Part shown: positions 7,780-17,241 of the stretch, in pieces | Numbering within the stretch: position 1 is the stretch's first letter | How the letters are laid out: each line of letters starts with the position of its first letter | Source of the DNA: JAJTFW01 sp964534995 | GTDB taxonomy: Bacteria; Bacteroidota; Bacteroidia; AKYH767-A; OLB10 | Assembly (NCBI GenBank): GCA_964534995.1 | Contig: CAZHSC010000033.1 | Coordinates: forward strand, 1 to 35,409 | Direction of reading: 5' to 3' | Length of the DNA stretch: 35,409 bases | Notes under the pieces: model-generated | Database searches by the model: none | The model's input: only the letters and a program-made list of their open reading frames with translations | Told to the model about the DNA's origin: nothing | Translations under genes and position numbers: made by a program

Positions 7780-9384
7780 TCATGGTCGTTTTTTCCACGA
7801 AAACAACTTCGCTAAGAAGGTGATTGCCAAGAGTAAAGCAGATGCAATAAAGGCAGCCTTTCCGGGGATATCCCCATAGCGGCTGTAAAAACTGAGGGTA
7901 TTGTTTAGATTGAGTTCCCTTTTTATTACCGCGGGGACCCACCATTCCGTGGCATTCAGGATTCTTCCTTTCTGGTCAATAAAACAGGATATTCCGGTAT
8001 TGGCCGACCGTGCAATGCTTCGCCGGTGTTCGATAGCACGGAGTCGAGCGTATTGGCAATGTTGTCTGTAACCGGGCGTATCGCTCCACCATCCGTCATT
8101 CGTCATGATGCAAATTAAATTCGCTCCCCGTCGCACATATTCCCCCACATAATCTCCATAAACGGATTCATAGCATATCACAGGCGCAGCGGCAATACTA
8201 TCGCCATTGAAAACGCTGGGCCAGTCCTGTACACCGAGGCTTCCGGTGGTACCACCCAGGTCAATAGCGAAGTCTTCAAGAAAACCGAAAATAGCGGGGA
8301 ATGGCATTTTTTCTACACCCGGAACAAGTTTTGATTTAAAATGCAGGGGTATTACCTGTTCGCGGCTGATCTGGATGGCTGCATTGTAGGCATCAAAATA
8401 TCCGGTGCCATCCCTGAAAGGTCTCGCGGTTTGGCTGAGGATTTCTCCCGGACGATACAGCCTGTAATAAGATAATCCTGTCAAATACCGGATATCAGGA
8501 TGCTTCCTGATAAAATCTTTGATCCGGAGTATCTGCGGATGGATGGTCAGCTCTTCGTTCCAGATGCCTCCGGGTAAAGCGGTTTCGGGGCATACCACCA
8601 GCCTTGTTTTGGAAGACACCTGCGACTCAGCCAGCCCGATCATTTTTTCCAGTTGTTCATCGCCGCTTCCATTGAATTTTTCATGGTAAGGGTCTATGTT
8701 GGGTTGTACAACTACTATTTCCACCGGATGCTTTTGTTCTTCGTAAGCGGAAACGATGAGGCCGGAAATAATAAGAGGAGCAACGATGATGACCAAGCCG
8801 GCAAACAAACTTTTCTTCCGGAATACTTTGTCATCCCAACGATGGATGGTCAGAAAAAAAAGAATGTTAACTACCCACACCCAACAAGTTCCGCCTTGCG
8901 TTCCGGTATATTCATACCATTGAACCATGTCGGCCCAGGCTGCAAAGCCGTTACCCAGGTTCAGCCATGTCCAGGTGAGGTCCCAGTCCAGGTGAAAATA
9001 TTCGAATCCCATCCAGTAAATTACCAGCGATGTATAACCAATGCCATTACCGAAACGCAGCTTTGTGATATGGAAAAGTTGAAAAGTAATGGCCATTAAG
9101 AGTGAATTGGCAAGCACGGCGCCGGCCATCCCGAACGGACTGGCAAACCAAACCCACCAGGTGGTGAGGAGGTTAAAAAATACAAAGGAAAGATAACTAT
9201 AAGGAAATAGACGGGACTTAAGTTTGTTTTTTTGCCGTTTACAGACGGCATCTTCCAGCAGTAACAAAGGAACGAGGGCAATAAACAAAAAAGGGGCAAT
9301 GCCTCCTGCAGGCCATGAAGCCCAGAGTAACAGTGCGCTCATCGCGCCTAAACCTGCTTTGGCCAGTGGAGTGTCTTTTATCAT
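7780..9384 (-). CDS. lnt: Apolipoprotein N-acyltransferase
   Basis: Lnt adds the third acyl chain to the N-terminal cysteine of lipoproteins at the inner membrane. The first ~200 residues hold six or so membrane helices. The nitrilase-fold domain follows, with catalytic residues visible as Glu267 (VCPETALPGG), Lys350 (FKSKLVPG) and Cys404 (ICYESVYG), then the NDGWW segment, and a final helix. I chose ATG 9384 (534 residues) because a perfect -7 box (TAATTTTG) ends 8 bases before it; an in-frame ATG at 9417 lies upstream of that box. It follows the glycosyltransferase gene on the same strand but has its own promoter. Confidence 0.93.
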   Translation of the reverse strand: MIKDTPLAKAGLGAMSALLLWASWPAGGIAPFLFIALVPLLLLEDAVCKRQKNKLKSRLFPYSYLSFVFFNLLTTWWVWFASPFGMAGAVLANSLLMAITFQLFHITKLRFGNGIGYTSLVIYWMGFEYFHLDWDLTWTWLNLGNGFAAWADMVQWYEYTGTQGGTCWVWVVNILFFLTIHRWDDKVFRKKSLFAGLVIIVAPLIISGLIVSAYEEQKHPVEIVVVQPNIDPYHEKFNGSGDEQLEKMIGLAESQVSSKTRLVVCPETALPGGIWNEELTIHPQILRIKDFIRKHPDIRYLTGLSYYRLYRPGEILSQTARPFRDGTGYFDAYNAAIQISREQVIPLHFKSKLVPGVEKMPFPAIFGFLEDFAIDLGGTTGSLGVQDWPSVFNGDSIAAAPVICYESVYGDYVGEYVRRGANLICIMTNDGWWSDTPGYRQHCQYARLRAIEHRRSIARSANTGISCFIDQKGRILNATEWWVPAVIKRELNLNNTLSFYSRYGDIPGKAAFIASALLLAITFLAKLFSWKKRP

Positions 9385-9392
9385 GGTTGCAG

Positions 9393-9400
9393 CAAAATTA
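9393..9400 (-). promoter_or_regulatory. -7 box that decides the lnt start
   Basis: On the minus strand TAATTTTG lies inside the longer frame beginning at 9417 and ends 8 bases before ATG 9384. It therefore argues for the downstream start and a leaderless or nearly leaderless transcript. Confidence 0.5.
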
Positions 9401-9445
9401 TAGCTTCCCATTAACAAACGGGTAAAGTAACCCCTGTCAGATATA

Positions 9446-10795
9446 CTATTTCAATGGCTGGGGCGGTGATGCCTTGCTTTTTTTATGTCCGGGGATGCCT
9501 GCAACAGCCATTATGGCGATCAGCGGAAAAACCGGCAAACGGAACCTCGCCGATGCGGAGGGACCGGTGAGTAACATAAAGTAAGCGATAATTAACAGTA
9601 GAAAAACTTTAAATCTCCGCCGGATGCCGGAAGAAAAAACACCCCGTATAAAGAATAGAAAGATCAGGAGGCTGGCGACAAATACCAGTAGATAATACAG
9701 GGTAAAAATGGCCGACCACTTTTGAAAGATCTGGTTAATACCACTCAGACCATTTGCTTTCCAGGCAGAAATCAGGGAGGGTCTCCGTCCTGCTTCTTCA
9801 GCTCCATGGAGCCACATTTCAAGGTCCCAGCGACAGGATTCAAGGAAAAAGCCGGTGATGCCACTCAGTTGAATGTACAGGAAGTCAAGCGGACGTGTCA
9901 ACAAAGTGGTCCGGATGAAATTGTCGGTTTGAACACATTGCATCACGTAGGGCAAGTGACTGACTGACTCCTGCAGTGAATCTATTTTATGCCTTGCAGT
10001 TTCTTCGCCGTAAGAATAAGTCAGTACGGCGGGAACCGTGTAGTTGATGATCACTTTCCGCCCGATGCCGGAGTATTCCGCTATTCCGCTGTGCATGTAA
10101 TTGGCTGTAAAAAATGCCCCTATTAATACAAAATGAAAAAAAGCCAGAAGGGCCAGGTGTTGTGAGGTGCGGTTTTCCGATTTACTGGTAATGGAAAAAA
10201 ACAGTATCAGCAGCCATATGAAAATGGCAATGGGTTTGATAAGATAAGCCAGCGCTGCGAATAAATGACTTGTATAAAGCTTGTTTACCTGGTTGCTTTC
10301 TTCGAAACGCAGTAAAAAAAATATGCAAAGCAGCAAGGATGACTGAAAGGGGATTTCTGCCATATAGGCTCCACCATATATGAATTGTGCCGGAAAAAAA
10401 AGAAACATGATAAAATAGGACCATGCGCGGCTTTTTTGAGGAGAAACCATCCGCAGTATTTTATAGCCTATGTAAATATTAAACACTGACAATGCGGCCT
10501 GGAATAATAAGGCGAGCCAGTTCACCTGCAGAAAAAGGGTGGTGATGATTAAAAATAGCGCATATCCCGGGGGACGCCGGCTGTAGAGGCTCAGATCTTT
10601 TTCCGCCACATCGTAATCGCCGCAATAGAATGAAGCGTGGTGTATAATGTTGTTTGCCTGCTGCAGGTATTCGGCAGAATCTCTGGTGTGGGTATGCTGG
10701 CTGATAGCTGCGTAAAGCAGAAACAAAAGCTGCGCTGACAGGATCAGCAGGAGCGGACTTCGAAGGGAGGTAAACACCGATTTTCCGGAGAGCAT
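9446..10795 (-). CDS. GT-C fold glycosyltransferase (PMT/ArnT-like membrane protein)
   Basis: This 449-residue protein has about ten membrane helices. After the first helix comes a periplasmic loop with TRDSAEYLQQANN, in which the acidic residues match the DxxEY-like site of GT-C enzymes that take sugars from polyprenyl-phosphate donors. A second loop has YSRRPPGYALFL, also typical of the family. A basic C-terminal tail ends the protein. The acceptor (lipid, protein or glycan) cannot be told from sequence. Its ATG overlaps the stop of the upstream PQQ-type dehydrogenase gene as ATGA, so the two are translationally coupled. Confidence 0.75.
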   Translation of the reverse strand: MLSGKSVFTSLRSPLLLILSAQLLFLLYAAISQHTHTRDSAEYLQQANNIIHHASFYCGDYDVAEKDLSLYSRRPPGYALFLIITTLFLQVNWLALLFQAALSVFNIYIGYKILRMVSPQKSRAWSYFIMFLFFPAQFIYGGAYMAEIPFQSSLLLCIFFLLRFEESNQVNKLYTSHLFAALAYLIKPIAIFIWLLILFFSITSKSENRTSQHLALLAFFHFVLIGAFFTANYMHSGIAEYSGIGRKVIINYTVPAVLTYSYGEETARHKIDSLQESVSHLPYVMQCVQTDNFIRTTLLTRPLDFLYIQLSGITGFFLESCRWDLEMWLHGAEEAGRRPSLISAWKANGLSGINQIFQKWSAIFTLYYLLVFVASLLIFLFFIRGVFSSGIRRRFKVFLLLIIAYFMLLTGPSASARFRLPVFPLIAIMAVAGIPGHKKSKASPPQPLK

Positions 10796-11982
10796 CAGAA
10801 TCCGATTTTAAACACTGCTCCGGTAGGGCTTTTCGGTCCGAATAATTTTTGCGTAACTACATAAACGTTACCCTTTTCGTCTTCGCCAAAGCTGTTTATT
10901 TTTCCGGGTATTTCATTGGAGTCGCCTTTCGTGTAAACCGGTCCACGGTCCCATTCCCTGCTGTCCTCATTGAATTTCAGATACCAGAGCTTGCCGCTCC
11001 AGTCACCAAAGAGGTAATGCCCGTGCAGGGAAGGAAATTCCAGGCCCCGGTATACATATCCTCCTATCACGCTGATTCCTTCTCTATGATCATATTCCGC
11101 TACCGGCAACTGCAGAGCGGTCTGATCACAGTCCTGGGCAGGTTCGTAACAATGTTTTCCTTCCATGATGCGCCATCCGTAATTGCCCCCTTTACGGATG
11201 ATGTTGATCTCTTCGTATTGATTTTGTCCGACATCGGCACAAAATAATTTTTGTGTGGCCCTGTCAAATGAAAACCTCCATGGGTTGCGCAGCCCATAGG
11301 CCCAAATCTCAGGTTTGCAGTTTGCCATATTTACAAATGGGTTGTCGGGCGGTATCTTGTATCCTTTTGGTGCATTCACATCAATCCGCAGCAGTTTACC
11401 CAGCCAGGTATTCAGGTCCTGTCCGTTCCCCCGGTCTCCATGTTTATCCCCGGCTCCGCCGCCGTCTCCAAGGCCAATGTACAGGTAACCATCTTTACCA
11501 AATGCCAGTTGCCCGCCGTTATGATTACTTTCCGGCTGTGGGATTTCCATTAATATTTTTTCGGTTTCCGGTATGGCCAGGTTGGGATCATTGGGCGAAA
11601 CGCGGTAAACGGCGATGATACCCTTGTGGTCTGTGATTCTGTCATCACTTTTTGCGGAATAATGCAGGTAAAAGAGCCCGTTGTTTTTAAAGTCGGGGTG
11701 AAATGCCATGCCCAGCAGGCCTTTTTCGGAATAGGCGATGTTCAACCCGACCAGTCTGGAGGAGATATCAATGAATGGCCTTGCCAGTACTTCCCCTCCT
11801 GTGATGATTTTTACTTTTCCGCCCTGCTCCACCACAAATAGCCGGTTGCTGCCGTCATGGGGGCTGCAGAGTCCGACAGGGCTTACAAATCCATCAGCGA
11901 CTTCGGTCATGCGGAGACGTAAGGGCGTTTGCGCCAGGCAAAAATGGCAGCCGAGGCAGATGAATAATATAAGACGGGTCAT
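10795..11982 (-). CDS. PQQ-dependent sugar dehydrogenase-like protein
   Basis: The 395-residue protein has a short signal peptide (LILFICLGCHFCLAQ) and a six-bladed propeller of the soluble glucose/sorbosone dehydrogenase family (YliI-like). Family motifs include FVVEQGGKV, ESNHNGGQLAFGKDGYLYIG, GDGGGAGDKHGDRGNGQ, LGKLLRIDVN and WAYGLRNPWRFSFD, and then GGNYGWRIMEG. The conserved His in NHNGG is the base in related enzymes. It probably oxidises a sugar or other alcohol in the periplasm; some family members may use other cofactors. It is the first gene of the block and is coupled to the glycosyltransferase by a one-base ATGA overlap. Confidence 0.85.
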   Translation of the reverse strand: MTRLILFICLGCHFCLAQTPLRLRMTEVADGFVSPVGLCSPHDGSNRLFVVEQGGKVKIITGGEVLARPFIDISSRLVGLNIAYSEKGLLGMAFHPDFKNNGLFYLHYSAKSDDRITDHKGIIAVYRVSPNDPNLAIPETEKILMEIPQPESNHNGGQLAFGKDGYLYIGLGDGGGAGDKHGDRGNGQDLNTWLGKLLRIDVNAPKGYKIPPDNPFVNMANCKPEIWAYGLRNPWRFSFDRATQKLFCADVGQNQYEEINIIRKGGNYGWRIMEGKHCYEPAQDCDQTALQLPVAEYDHREGISVIGGYVYRGLEFPSLHGHYLFGDWSGKLWYLKFNEDSREWDRGPVYTKGDSNEIPGKINSFGEDEKGNVYVVTQKLFGPKSPTGAVFKIGF

Positions 11983-12053
11983 GCAGGGAATAAGGCAATA
12001 AATGTAGAAAAATTAATGCTATTGGCCGGCTCTTTGTATTTTTACCCTTCCTT

Positions 12054-13112
12054 ATGAATGCACTTCGGTTCAGCGTCCGGCATTATCAGCTTGTCTTTAA
12101 AAAACCTTTCGGTATCGCGCACGGCATCCGGACATTTACCGATACCTTGTATGTGAGGGCTTCCTTTATGGGCATGGAGGGTTTCGGGGAAGCTGCCCTG
12201 CCGCCGTACCTGAATTATGATGCCGGAAAGCTTGTCGCGGATTTCCATTCTTTTTTTCCGGCCCGCCTGGAGGGCAGTGATGCCATCCGTTCGGTGTTAA
12301 TAAAACTTAACCGTTCCGGCATGGATATTCCCTTGCCCCTTCGTACGGCTGTGGACATCGCCTTGTACGATCTTTATGGCAAGCTTAGCGGTCGTACGGT
12401 TAGAAGCATTTTTGACATTGGCGAAAGAAATAATGTTTTATGTTCATACACACTGGGCATAAGCAGCATCGATGAGATGCTGGAAAAAATAGAGGGAGCA
12501 CCGGGGGTCAGGCTGTTCAAGATTAAACTTGGCGCGGCGAATGATGAAGAGCGCGTGGATGCATTTAAGCGGGCTTCCTCCGCTGATTTTTGCGTGGATG
12601 CCAACCAGGCCTGGACCACTGCAACGGAAAGCATCAGCCGGATTAACCGGCTGAAGGAAAGAGGTTGTCTTTTTGTGGAACAACCGATGCCGGTGAGCAT
12701 GGCCGGTGAATATGAATACCTGTACCACCATACTTCATTGCCGATTATTCTTGATGAGTCCGTACAGGGATTGCAGGATGTGGAAAAGGTGAAAGGCTAT
12801 TGTCATGGAATTAATATTAAACTGCTCAAATGCGGCGGCCTGGAGCCGGCAGTGGCGATGGCGCGGCAGGCAAATAAAGCAGGCTTAAAGGTGTTGATCG
12901 GATGTATGTCGGAAAGCACCTGCGGGGCCATGGCTGCTTTGCAGCTAAGCGCCTGGTCCGACTGGATAGATCTCGACGGCCCGCTGCTGATTCAGAATGA
13001 TCCATTTTCGGGAGCGGTGTATGATGAGGGCAGGCTGCTCTGTTCAGGAGCACCGGGAACCGGGGCTGTACTGAAAGATACTGCTTTGTTTCCCGCTGAT
13101 CATCAGTCCTGA
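12054..13112 (+). CDS. L-Ala-D/L-Glu-type dipeptide epimerase (enolase superfamily)
   Basis: A 352-residue enolase-superfamily protein with an N-terminal capping domain and a TIM barrel. The active-site set of the muconate-lactonising subgroup is present: K156-I-K158 on strand 2, metal ligands Asp182 (CVDANQAW), Glu209 (VEQPMP) and Asp234 (LDESV), and Lys256 in NIKLLKCGG. This arrangement fits dipeptide epimerases that act on L-Ala-D-Glu from recycled murein. Substrate range varies in this group, so the exact dipeptide is inferred. The gene stands alone and is divergent from the sugar dehydrogenase gene, with 71 bases between. A weak -7 box (TATTTTTA) ends 9 bases before the ATG. Confidence 0.85.
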   Translation: MNALRFSVRHYQLVFKKPFGIAHGIRTFTDTLYVRASFMGMEGFGEAALPPYLNYDAGKLVADFHSFFPARLEGSDAIRSVLIKLNRSGMDIPLPLRTAVDIALYDLYGKLSGRTVRSIFDIGERNNVLCSYTLGISSIDEMLEKIEGAPGVRLFKIKLGAANDEERVDAFKRASSADFCVDANQAWTTATESISRINRLKERGCLFVEQPMPVSMAGEYEYLYHHTSLPIILDESVQGLQDVEKVKGYCHGINIKLLKCGGLEPAVAMARQANKAGLKVLIGCMSESTCGAMAALQLSAWSDWIDLDGPLLIQNDPFSGAVYDEGRLLCSGAPGTGAVLKDTALFPADHQS

Positions 13113-13157
13113 GTCGGAATAATCTTTCAGCGGGTTTTTGCGCACTTCTGTTTTAAC

Positions 13158-13165
13158 TAATTTTG
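13158..13165 (+). promoter_or_regulatory. -7 box of the GNAT gene
   Basis: TAATTTTG matches TAnnTTTG exactly and ends only 4 bases before ATG 13170, so transcription would start at about the start codon. Confidence 0.5.
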
Positions 13166-13169
13166 AATT

Positions 13170-13658
13170 ATGATAAGCATCAGGCCTGCAGAGAAAAAGG
13201 ATGTACCTGCCATTGCCTCCATTTACAATGAAGCCATCATCAATTCCACTGCCACTTTCGATACGGAGGAGAAATCTGTCGAAGACAGGGAGCGCTGGCT
13301 GGATGCCCATGATGAGCAGCATCCGGTGATTGTTGCAGAAACCGGCGGACAGGTGGTGGGTTGGGCTTCCGTATCAAGGTGGAGCGACAGGAGCGCCTAT
13401 AATTCTACTGCCGAAACATCGCTGTATGTTCATCCCGCTTTCCGGAAGCAGGGTATTGGAAAACAACTGATGGAGGTCCTTGTACTTGAAGCGAAAAAAG
13501 CAGGCCTGCACAGCCTCATTGCCCGCATCACCCATGGCAATGAACAAAGCATCTATCTGCATGAACGTATGGGGTTTGTGCCCGCCGGCACATTGCGTGA
13601 AGTAGGTTATAAATTTGACAAGTACCATGACGTCCACCTCATGCAGCTGGTTTTTTAA
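13170..13658 (+). CDS. GNAT acetyltransferase, phosphinothricin/methionine sulfoximine type
   Basis: 162 residues spanning one GNAT domain. The start MISIRPAEKKDVPAIASIYN and the segments ATFDTEEKS and VGWASVSRW are typical of the Pat/MddA/YncA branch. The acetyl-CoA loop is FRKQGIGKQLM (residues about 92-102), and the C-terminal part has HGNEQSIYLHERMGFVPAGTLREVG. Members acetylate small amines such as L-methionine sulfoximine or phosphinothricin, or unknown natural amines. The gene sits between the epimerase gene and radA without a clear operon link. Confidence 0.85.
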   Translation: MISIRPAEKKDVPAIASIYNEAIINSTATFDTEEKSVEDRERWLDAHDEQHPVIVAETGGQVVGWASVSRWSDRSAYNSTAETSLYVHPAFRKQGIGKQLMEVLVLEAKKAGLHSLIARITHGNEQSIYLHERMGFVPAGTLREVGYKFDKYHDVHLMQLVF

Positions 13659-13703
13659 AATTTCCGGATAGTATTAATTGAACAAGCGTTCCCGGTAAAA
13701 TCT

Positions 13704-15080
13704 ATGGCTAAAGTTAAAACAGTATTCTATTGTCAGAATTGCGGCGCGAATTCGCCAAAATGGATCGGGAAATGCCCTTCCTGTAATGAATGGAATACCT
13801 ATGCGGAGGAAATCATACAGCCGGCGGCGAAAGAAAATCAGTGGAGAAATACCACGCGGAAAGAGGCCAAAGCTGCCAAACCAAGATTGATCTCTGAAAT
13901 CACCCTTGAACAAAGCCCGAGAATACTCCTGCCCGATCAGGAGTTAAACCGTGTGATGGGGGGCGGACTTGTACCCGGCTCCCTCACCTTACTTGGCGGT
14001 GAACCGGGAATCGGCAAATCAACACTCCTCTTGCAACTGGCCATCCGTTTAAAGGGTAAAAGGATTTTATATATCAGCGGTGAGGAAAGCGAACAGCAAG
14101 TGCGCATGCGGGCGGAGCGGATCGGAGAATGGCAAAGCGAATGTTTTATCCTGACCGAAACCACCACGCAAAATATATTTCAGCAAATTGAAGCCCTGCA
14201 GCCGGAAATTGTGATTGTTGACTCCATACAAACCCTGTATTCCAATATCTATGAGTCGGCGCCCGGAACGGTATCGCAGATCCGCGGATGTGCCGGTGAA
14301 ATTCTGCGCTATGCCAAAGAAACGGCGACCCCTGTTTTCCTGATCGGACATATTACCAAGGAAGGCTCCATTGCAGGACCCAAAGTACTCGAACACATGG
14401 TGGATACCGTATTGCAGTTTGAAGGTGACAGGCATCATGTGTACCGGATCTTGCGGGCCATTAAAAACCGTTTTGGCTCTACCGCCGAGTTGGGCATCTA
14501 TGAAATGCAGGGGGAGGGACTTAAAGAAGTAGCAAATCCGTCGGCGCTGCTGCTGTCGCAGCGTGACGCCAGTTTAAGCGGCACGGCGGTGGCTTGTACC
14601 ATGGAGGGTGTAAGGCCCTTTCTTATCGAAACCCAGGCCCTGGTGAGTTCGGCAGTATATGGTACCCCTCAGCGTACTACTACCGGATATGATTTGCGAA
14701 GGCTCCACATGATACTTGCCGTTCTTGAAAAACGCTGCGGTTTTAAGTTGGGCGCCAAAGATGTATTTCTCAATATTGCGGGAGGCATCCGTGTAGAGGA
14801 TCCGGCCATTGACCTGGCTATCATCTGTGCCATACTCTCTTCGGCCGAGGACATGGCCATTGACCCCGCTGTATGTTTTGCAGGGGAAATAGGATTAACC
14901 GGCGAAATACGGCCTGTAAACCGTGTGGAAGCGCGTATCAATGAAGCGGCCAGGCTTGGCTTTACACAGATATTTGTATCCCGGTATAATGCAGGTCTGG
15001 AAAAATACCAGCAGGAAAAGCAAATAAAAGTGGTTCCTGTAGGGAAAGTGGAAGAGGTTTTTTCGCTGTTGTTCGGATAG
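13704..15080 (+). CDS. radA: DNA repair protein RadA
   Basis: RadA is a RecA-like helicase that drives branch migration in recombinational repair. The 458-residue protein has the four-cysteine zinc finger C10-x2-C13-x10-C24-x2-C27, Walker A in GGEPGIGKST (98-107), a Walker B-like IVIVDSIQ, the RadA-specific KNRFG motif at 254-258 and a C-terminal Lon-like domain. Length and order are standard. It is followed 69 bases later by rlmN, which has its own -7 box. Confidence 0.97.
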   Translation: MAKVKTVFYCQNCGANSPKWIGKCPSCNEWNTYAEEIIQPAAKENQWRNTTRKEAKAAKPRLISEITLEQSPRILLPDQELNRVMGGGLVPGSLTLLGGEPGIGKSTLLLQLAIRLKGKRILYISGEESEQQVRMRAERIGEWQSECFILTETTTQNIFQQIEALQPEIVIVDSIQTLYSNIYESAPGTVSQIRGCAGEILRYAKETATPVFLIGHITKEGSIAGPKVLEHMVDTVLQFEGDRHHVYRILRAIKNRFGSTAELGIYEMQGEGLKEVANPSALLLSQRDASLSGTAVACTMEGVRPFLIETQALVSSAVYGTPQRTTTGYDLRRLHMILAVLEKRCGFKLGAKDVFLNIAGGIRVEDPAIDLAIICAILSSAEDMAIDPAVCFAGEIGLTGEIRPVNRVEARINEAARLGFTQIFVSRYNAGLEKYQQEKQIKVVPVGKVEEVFSLLFG

Positions 15081-15134
15081 AGATTGCTTATATCCCCGGC
15101 TTAGCCGATTAAGTGCATCAGGCCCCGCTTTTCG

Positions 15135-15142
15135 TATCTTTG
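15135..15142 (+). promoter_or_regulatory. -7 box of rlmN
   Basis: TATCTTTG, an exact TAnnTTTG match, ends 7 bases before ATG 15150, the same spacing as at the Rrf2 gene. Confidence 0.55.
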
Positions 15143-15149
15143 CACCCGG

Positions 15150-16193
15150 ATGATCACCCGCAGAAATATCAGGCATCTCAGCCCGGAAGAGTTAAAGGAT
15201 TTTTTTACCGGCCATGGCGACAAGGCCTTTCGCGCCACGCAGGTACTGGAATGGCTGTGGAAAAAATCGGCCCGCTCTTTTGATGAAATGACCAACCTCA
15301 GCAAGGAAACCAGGGCGCTGCTGGAAGAGCACTTTACCCTGAATGCCATTCGTGTGGAAACCTCGCAGGTGAGCAATGACAAGACCATCAAAAACGCCTT
15401 CAGGCTGCACGACAATCATATTGTGGAGGGGGTGCTGATTCCGACAGATACCAGGATGACGGCCTGCGTGAGTTCACAGGTGGGATGCAGCCTTACCTGT
15501 AAATTTTGTGCAACGGGGAAACTGGAACGCCTCCGTAATCTTCATTATGACGAGATATATGACCAGGTGGCCATTATCCGCGAACAATCGGAAAAAAACT
15601 ATAACATACCCCTAAGCAACGTGGTGTATATGGGGATGGGTGAGCCCTTGCTGAATTACAGCAATGTTTTGAAAAGTATTGACTATATCTGTTCCCCTCA
15701 GGGTCTCAACATGGCGCAGCGGAGAGTGACCGTAAGTACTGCGGGAATTGCCAAAATGATCCAGAAACTCGGTGACGACCAGGTGAAATTTAACCTTGCT
15801 TTGTCGCTGCATGCGGCCAACGACAGAAAGAGAAACCAGATTATGCCGATTAACGAAAGCAATAACCTGGAGGTGCTGGAAGAGGCGCTGAATTATTTTT
15901 ATAATAAAACCGGAACACGTGTCACCCTGGAGTATATTCTTTTCAATAACTTCAATGATTCGCCGGAGGATGCGCGTGAACTGGGCGCCTTCGCGAAAAG
16001 AGTAGTCAGCAAAATAAACCTCATTGAATATAATCCTATTGACGGAGGTGAGTTTCATAAAACATCCGATCAAAAGACCAATCAGTTTATGAACGAGTTG
16101 TGGAAGAATGGCCTCGTGGTGAACCTTCGCCGGAGCAGGGGCAAGGACATAGATGCGGCTTGCGGGCAATTGGCTAATAAATCCGTGGTTTGA
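15150..16193 (+). CDS. rlmN: 23S rRNA (A2503-C2)/tRNA (A37-C2) methyltransferase RlmN
   Basis: Radical-SAM enzyme that methylates C2 of A2503 in 23S rRNA and A37 in some tRNAs. The 347-residue protein has the cluster motif C113-SLT-C117-KF-C120 and the two cysteines used in the ping-pong mechanism, Cys106 (TACVSSQ) and Cys338 (DAACGQL). The YMGMGEPLLNY segment and the LSLHA motif also match the family. The catalytic C-terminal cysteine and RSRGKDIDAACGQL ending favour RlmN over the related Cfr. Confidence 0.96.
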   Translation: MITRRNIRHLSPEELKDFFTGHGDKAFRATQVLEWLWKKSARSFDEMTNLSKETRALLEEHFTLNAIRVETSQVSNDKTIKNAFRLHDNHIVEGVLIPTDTRMTACVSSQVGCSLTCKFCATGKLERLRNLHYDEIYDQVAIIREQSEKNYNIPLSNVVYMGMGEPLLNYSNVLKSIDYICSPQGLNMAQRRVTVSTAGIAKMIQKLGDDQVKFNLALSLHAANDRKRNQIMPINESNNLEVLEEALNYFYNKTGTRVTLEYILFNNFNDSPEDARELGAFAKRVVSKINLIEYNPIDGGEFHKTSDQKTNQFMNELWKNGLVVNLRRSRGKDIDAACGQLANKSVV

Positions 16194-16237
16194 TTTTAAA
16201 AGAGCATTGTGGTTAATGTAAAGCAACAAAGCAAGGG

Positions 16238-16639
16238 ATGGGTCAGAAAATAGTGCATGTTTCTCTTTTGGTGAGGGATTATGATGAAGCCATCGACTAC
16301 TATACCCGCATGCTGAATTTTGTGCTTTTGGAGGATACCCGGCTCAGTGAAACCAAGCGCTGGGTGCGCGTGGCTCCAACGGCTGATGCCGGATTCTCAC
16401 TCTTGCTGGCGCAGGCATCCGGCGATTTGCAACTTTCAAGAGTGGGTTGTCAAAACGGAGGCCGTGTATTTTTATTTATACATACCGATAATCTGGACCG
16501 CGATTACCATGCAATGAAGGATAAGCAGGTTACTTTTGTACGTGAGCCATCCATAGAAGCGTGGGGAAAGGTTGCGGTATTTGCCGATCTTTACGGAAAC
16601 CTTTGGGAACTGATAGAACCTGCTCCGGGTAAGCGCTGA
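16238..16639 (+). CDS. VOC (glyoxalase/bleomycin resistance) family protein
   Basis: 133 residues forming one vicinal-oxygen-chelate domain with two beta-alpha-beta-beta-beta modules: KIVHVSLLVRDYDEAIDYYTRML at the start and an end with VFADLYGNLWELIEP. Likely metal ligands are His7 and the Glu of the WELIEP motif. Such proteins are lyases, dioxygenases or binding proteins; the substrate cannot be told here. A GCAAGGG stretch directly precedes the ATG. The DinB-family gene follows on the same strand. Confidence 0.8.
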   Translation: MGQKIVHVSLLVRDYDEAIDYYTRMLNFVLLEDTRLSETKRWVRVAPTADAGFSLLLAQASGDLQLSRVGCQNGGRVFLFIHTDNLDRDYHAMKDKQVTFVREPSIEAWGKVAVFADLYGNLWELIEPAPGKR

Positions 16640-16743
16640 TCAACGGAACCGGAACCATTATATCATGCGTTAAATGCCGGATGTATGCATGGGGATTTTT
16701 ATATTGCTTTCATTGCTTATCTTGTCGCAAAAATTATAATGAT

Positions 16744-17241
16744 ATGGCAATCAACCTCTCCTTCCTTGAAGAATTAAAAAATGAATCGGCAAAGACCCGG
16801 AAATTATTAAGCAGGGTTCCCGTTGACAATCCCACCTGGAAACCGCACGAGAAATCAATGGAGTTGCAGCGTCTTGCCAGACACGTTGCAGAGTTGCCTT
16901 CGTGGTGTTCCATAGTTATTACTACTCCAGAACTGGATTTTGCCAAGCCCTATGAGCAGTCTCCCCCGCTGACAAGCGCCGAGGCTTTGGTGGCTGAATT
17001 TGATAAAAATGTAGAAAGGGCAGGGAAGGCGCTGGAAGCTACCAATGATGAACATCTGATGGGCAACTGGTCATTGAGAAACGAAGATCATATCTTTTTT
17101 ACGCTTCCGCGTCATGAGGTATTAAGAGATATGGTCTTTAATCACCTGGTGCATCACCGTGCCCAACTCGGGGTTTATTTGCGTATGCTCAACATTCCCC
17201 TGCCGGGCATGTACGGGCCTACCGCCGATGAAATGTCCTGA
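16744..17241 (+). CDS. DinB/DfsB-family metal-binding four-helix protein
   Basis: I prefer ATG 16744 (165 residues) to the ATG at 16681, because the family fold begins at NLSFLEELKNESAKT and the 21 extra residues (rich in Cys and aromatics) look untranslated. The three-histidine metal site of DinB-like proteins is visible: one in RLARHVAELPSW and two in the C-terminal helix, FNHLVHHRAQLGVYLR. The tail PLPGMYGPTADE is typical of this branch. Members are thiol-dependent transferases or unknown enzymes. No substrate can be assigned. Confidence 0.82.
   Translation: MAINLSFLEELKNESAKTRKLLSRVPVDNPTWKPHEKSMELQRLARHVAELPSWCSIVITTPELDFAKPYEQSPPLTSAEALVAEFDKNVERAGKALEATNDEHLMGNWSLRNEDHIFFTLPRHEVLRDMVFNHLVHHRAQLGVYLRMLNIPLPGMYGPTADEMS

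Noticed and set aside
15612..16229. 205-codon open frame antisense to rlmN
   Set aside because: No domain or signal is visible and rlmN is complete on the other strand.
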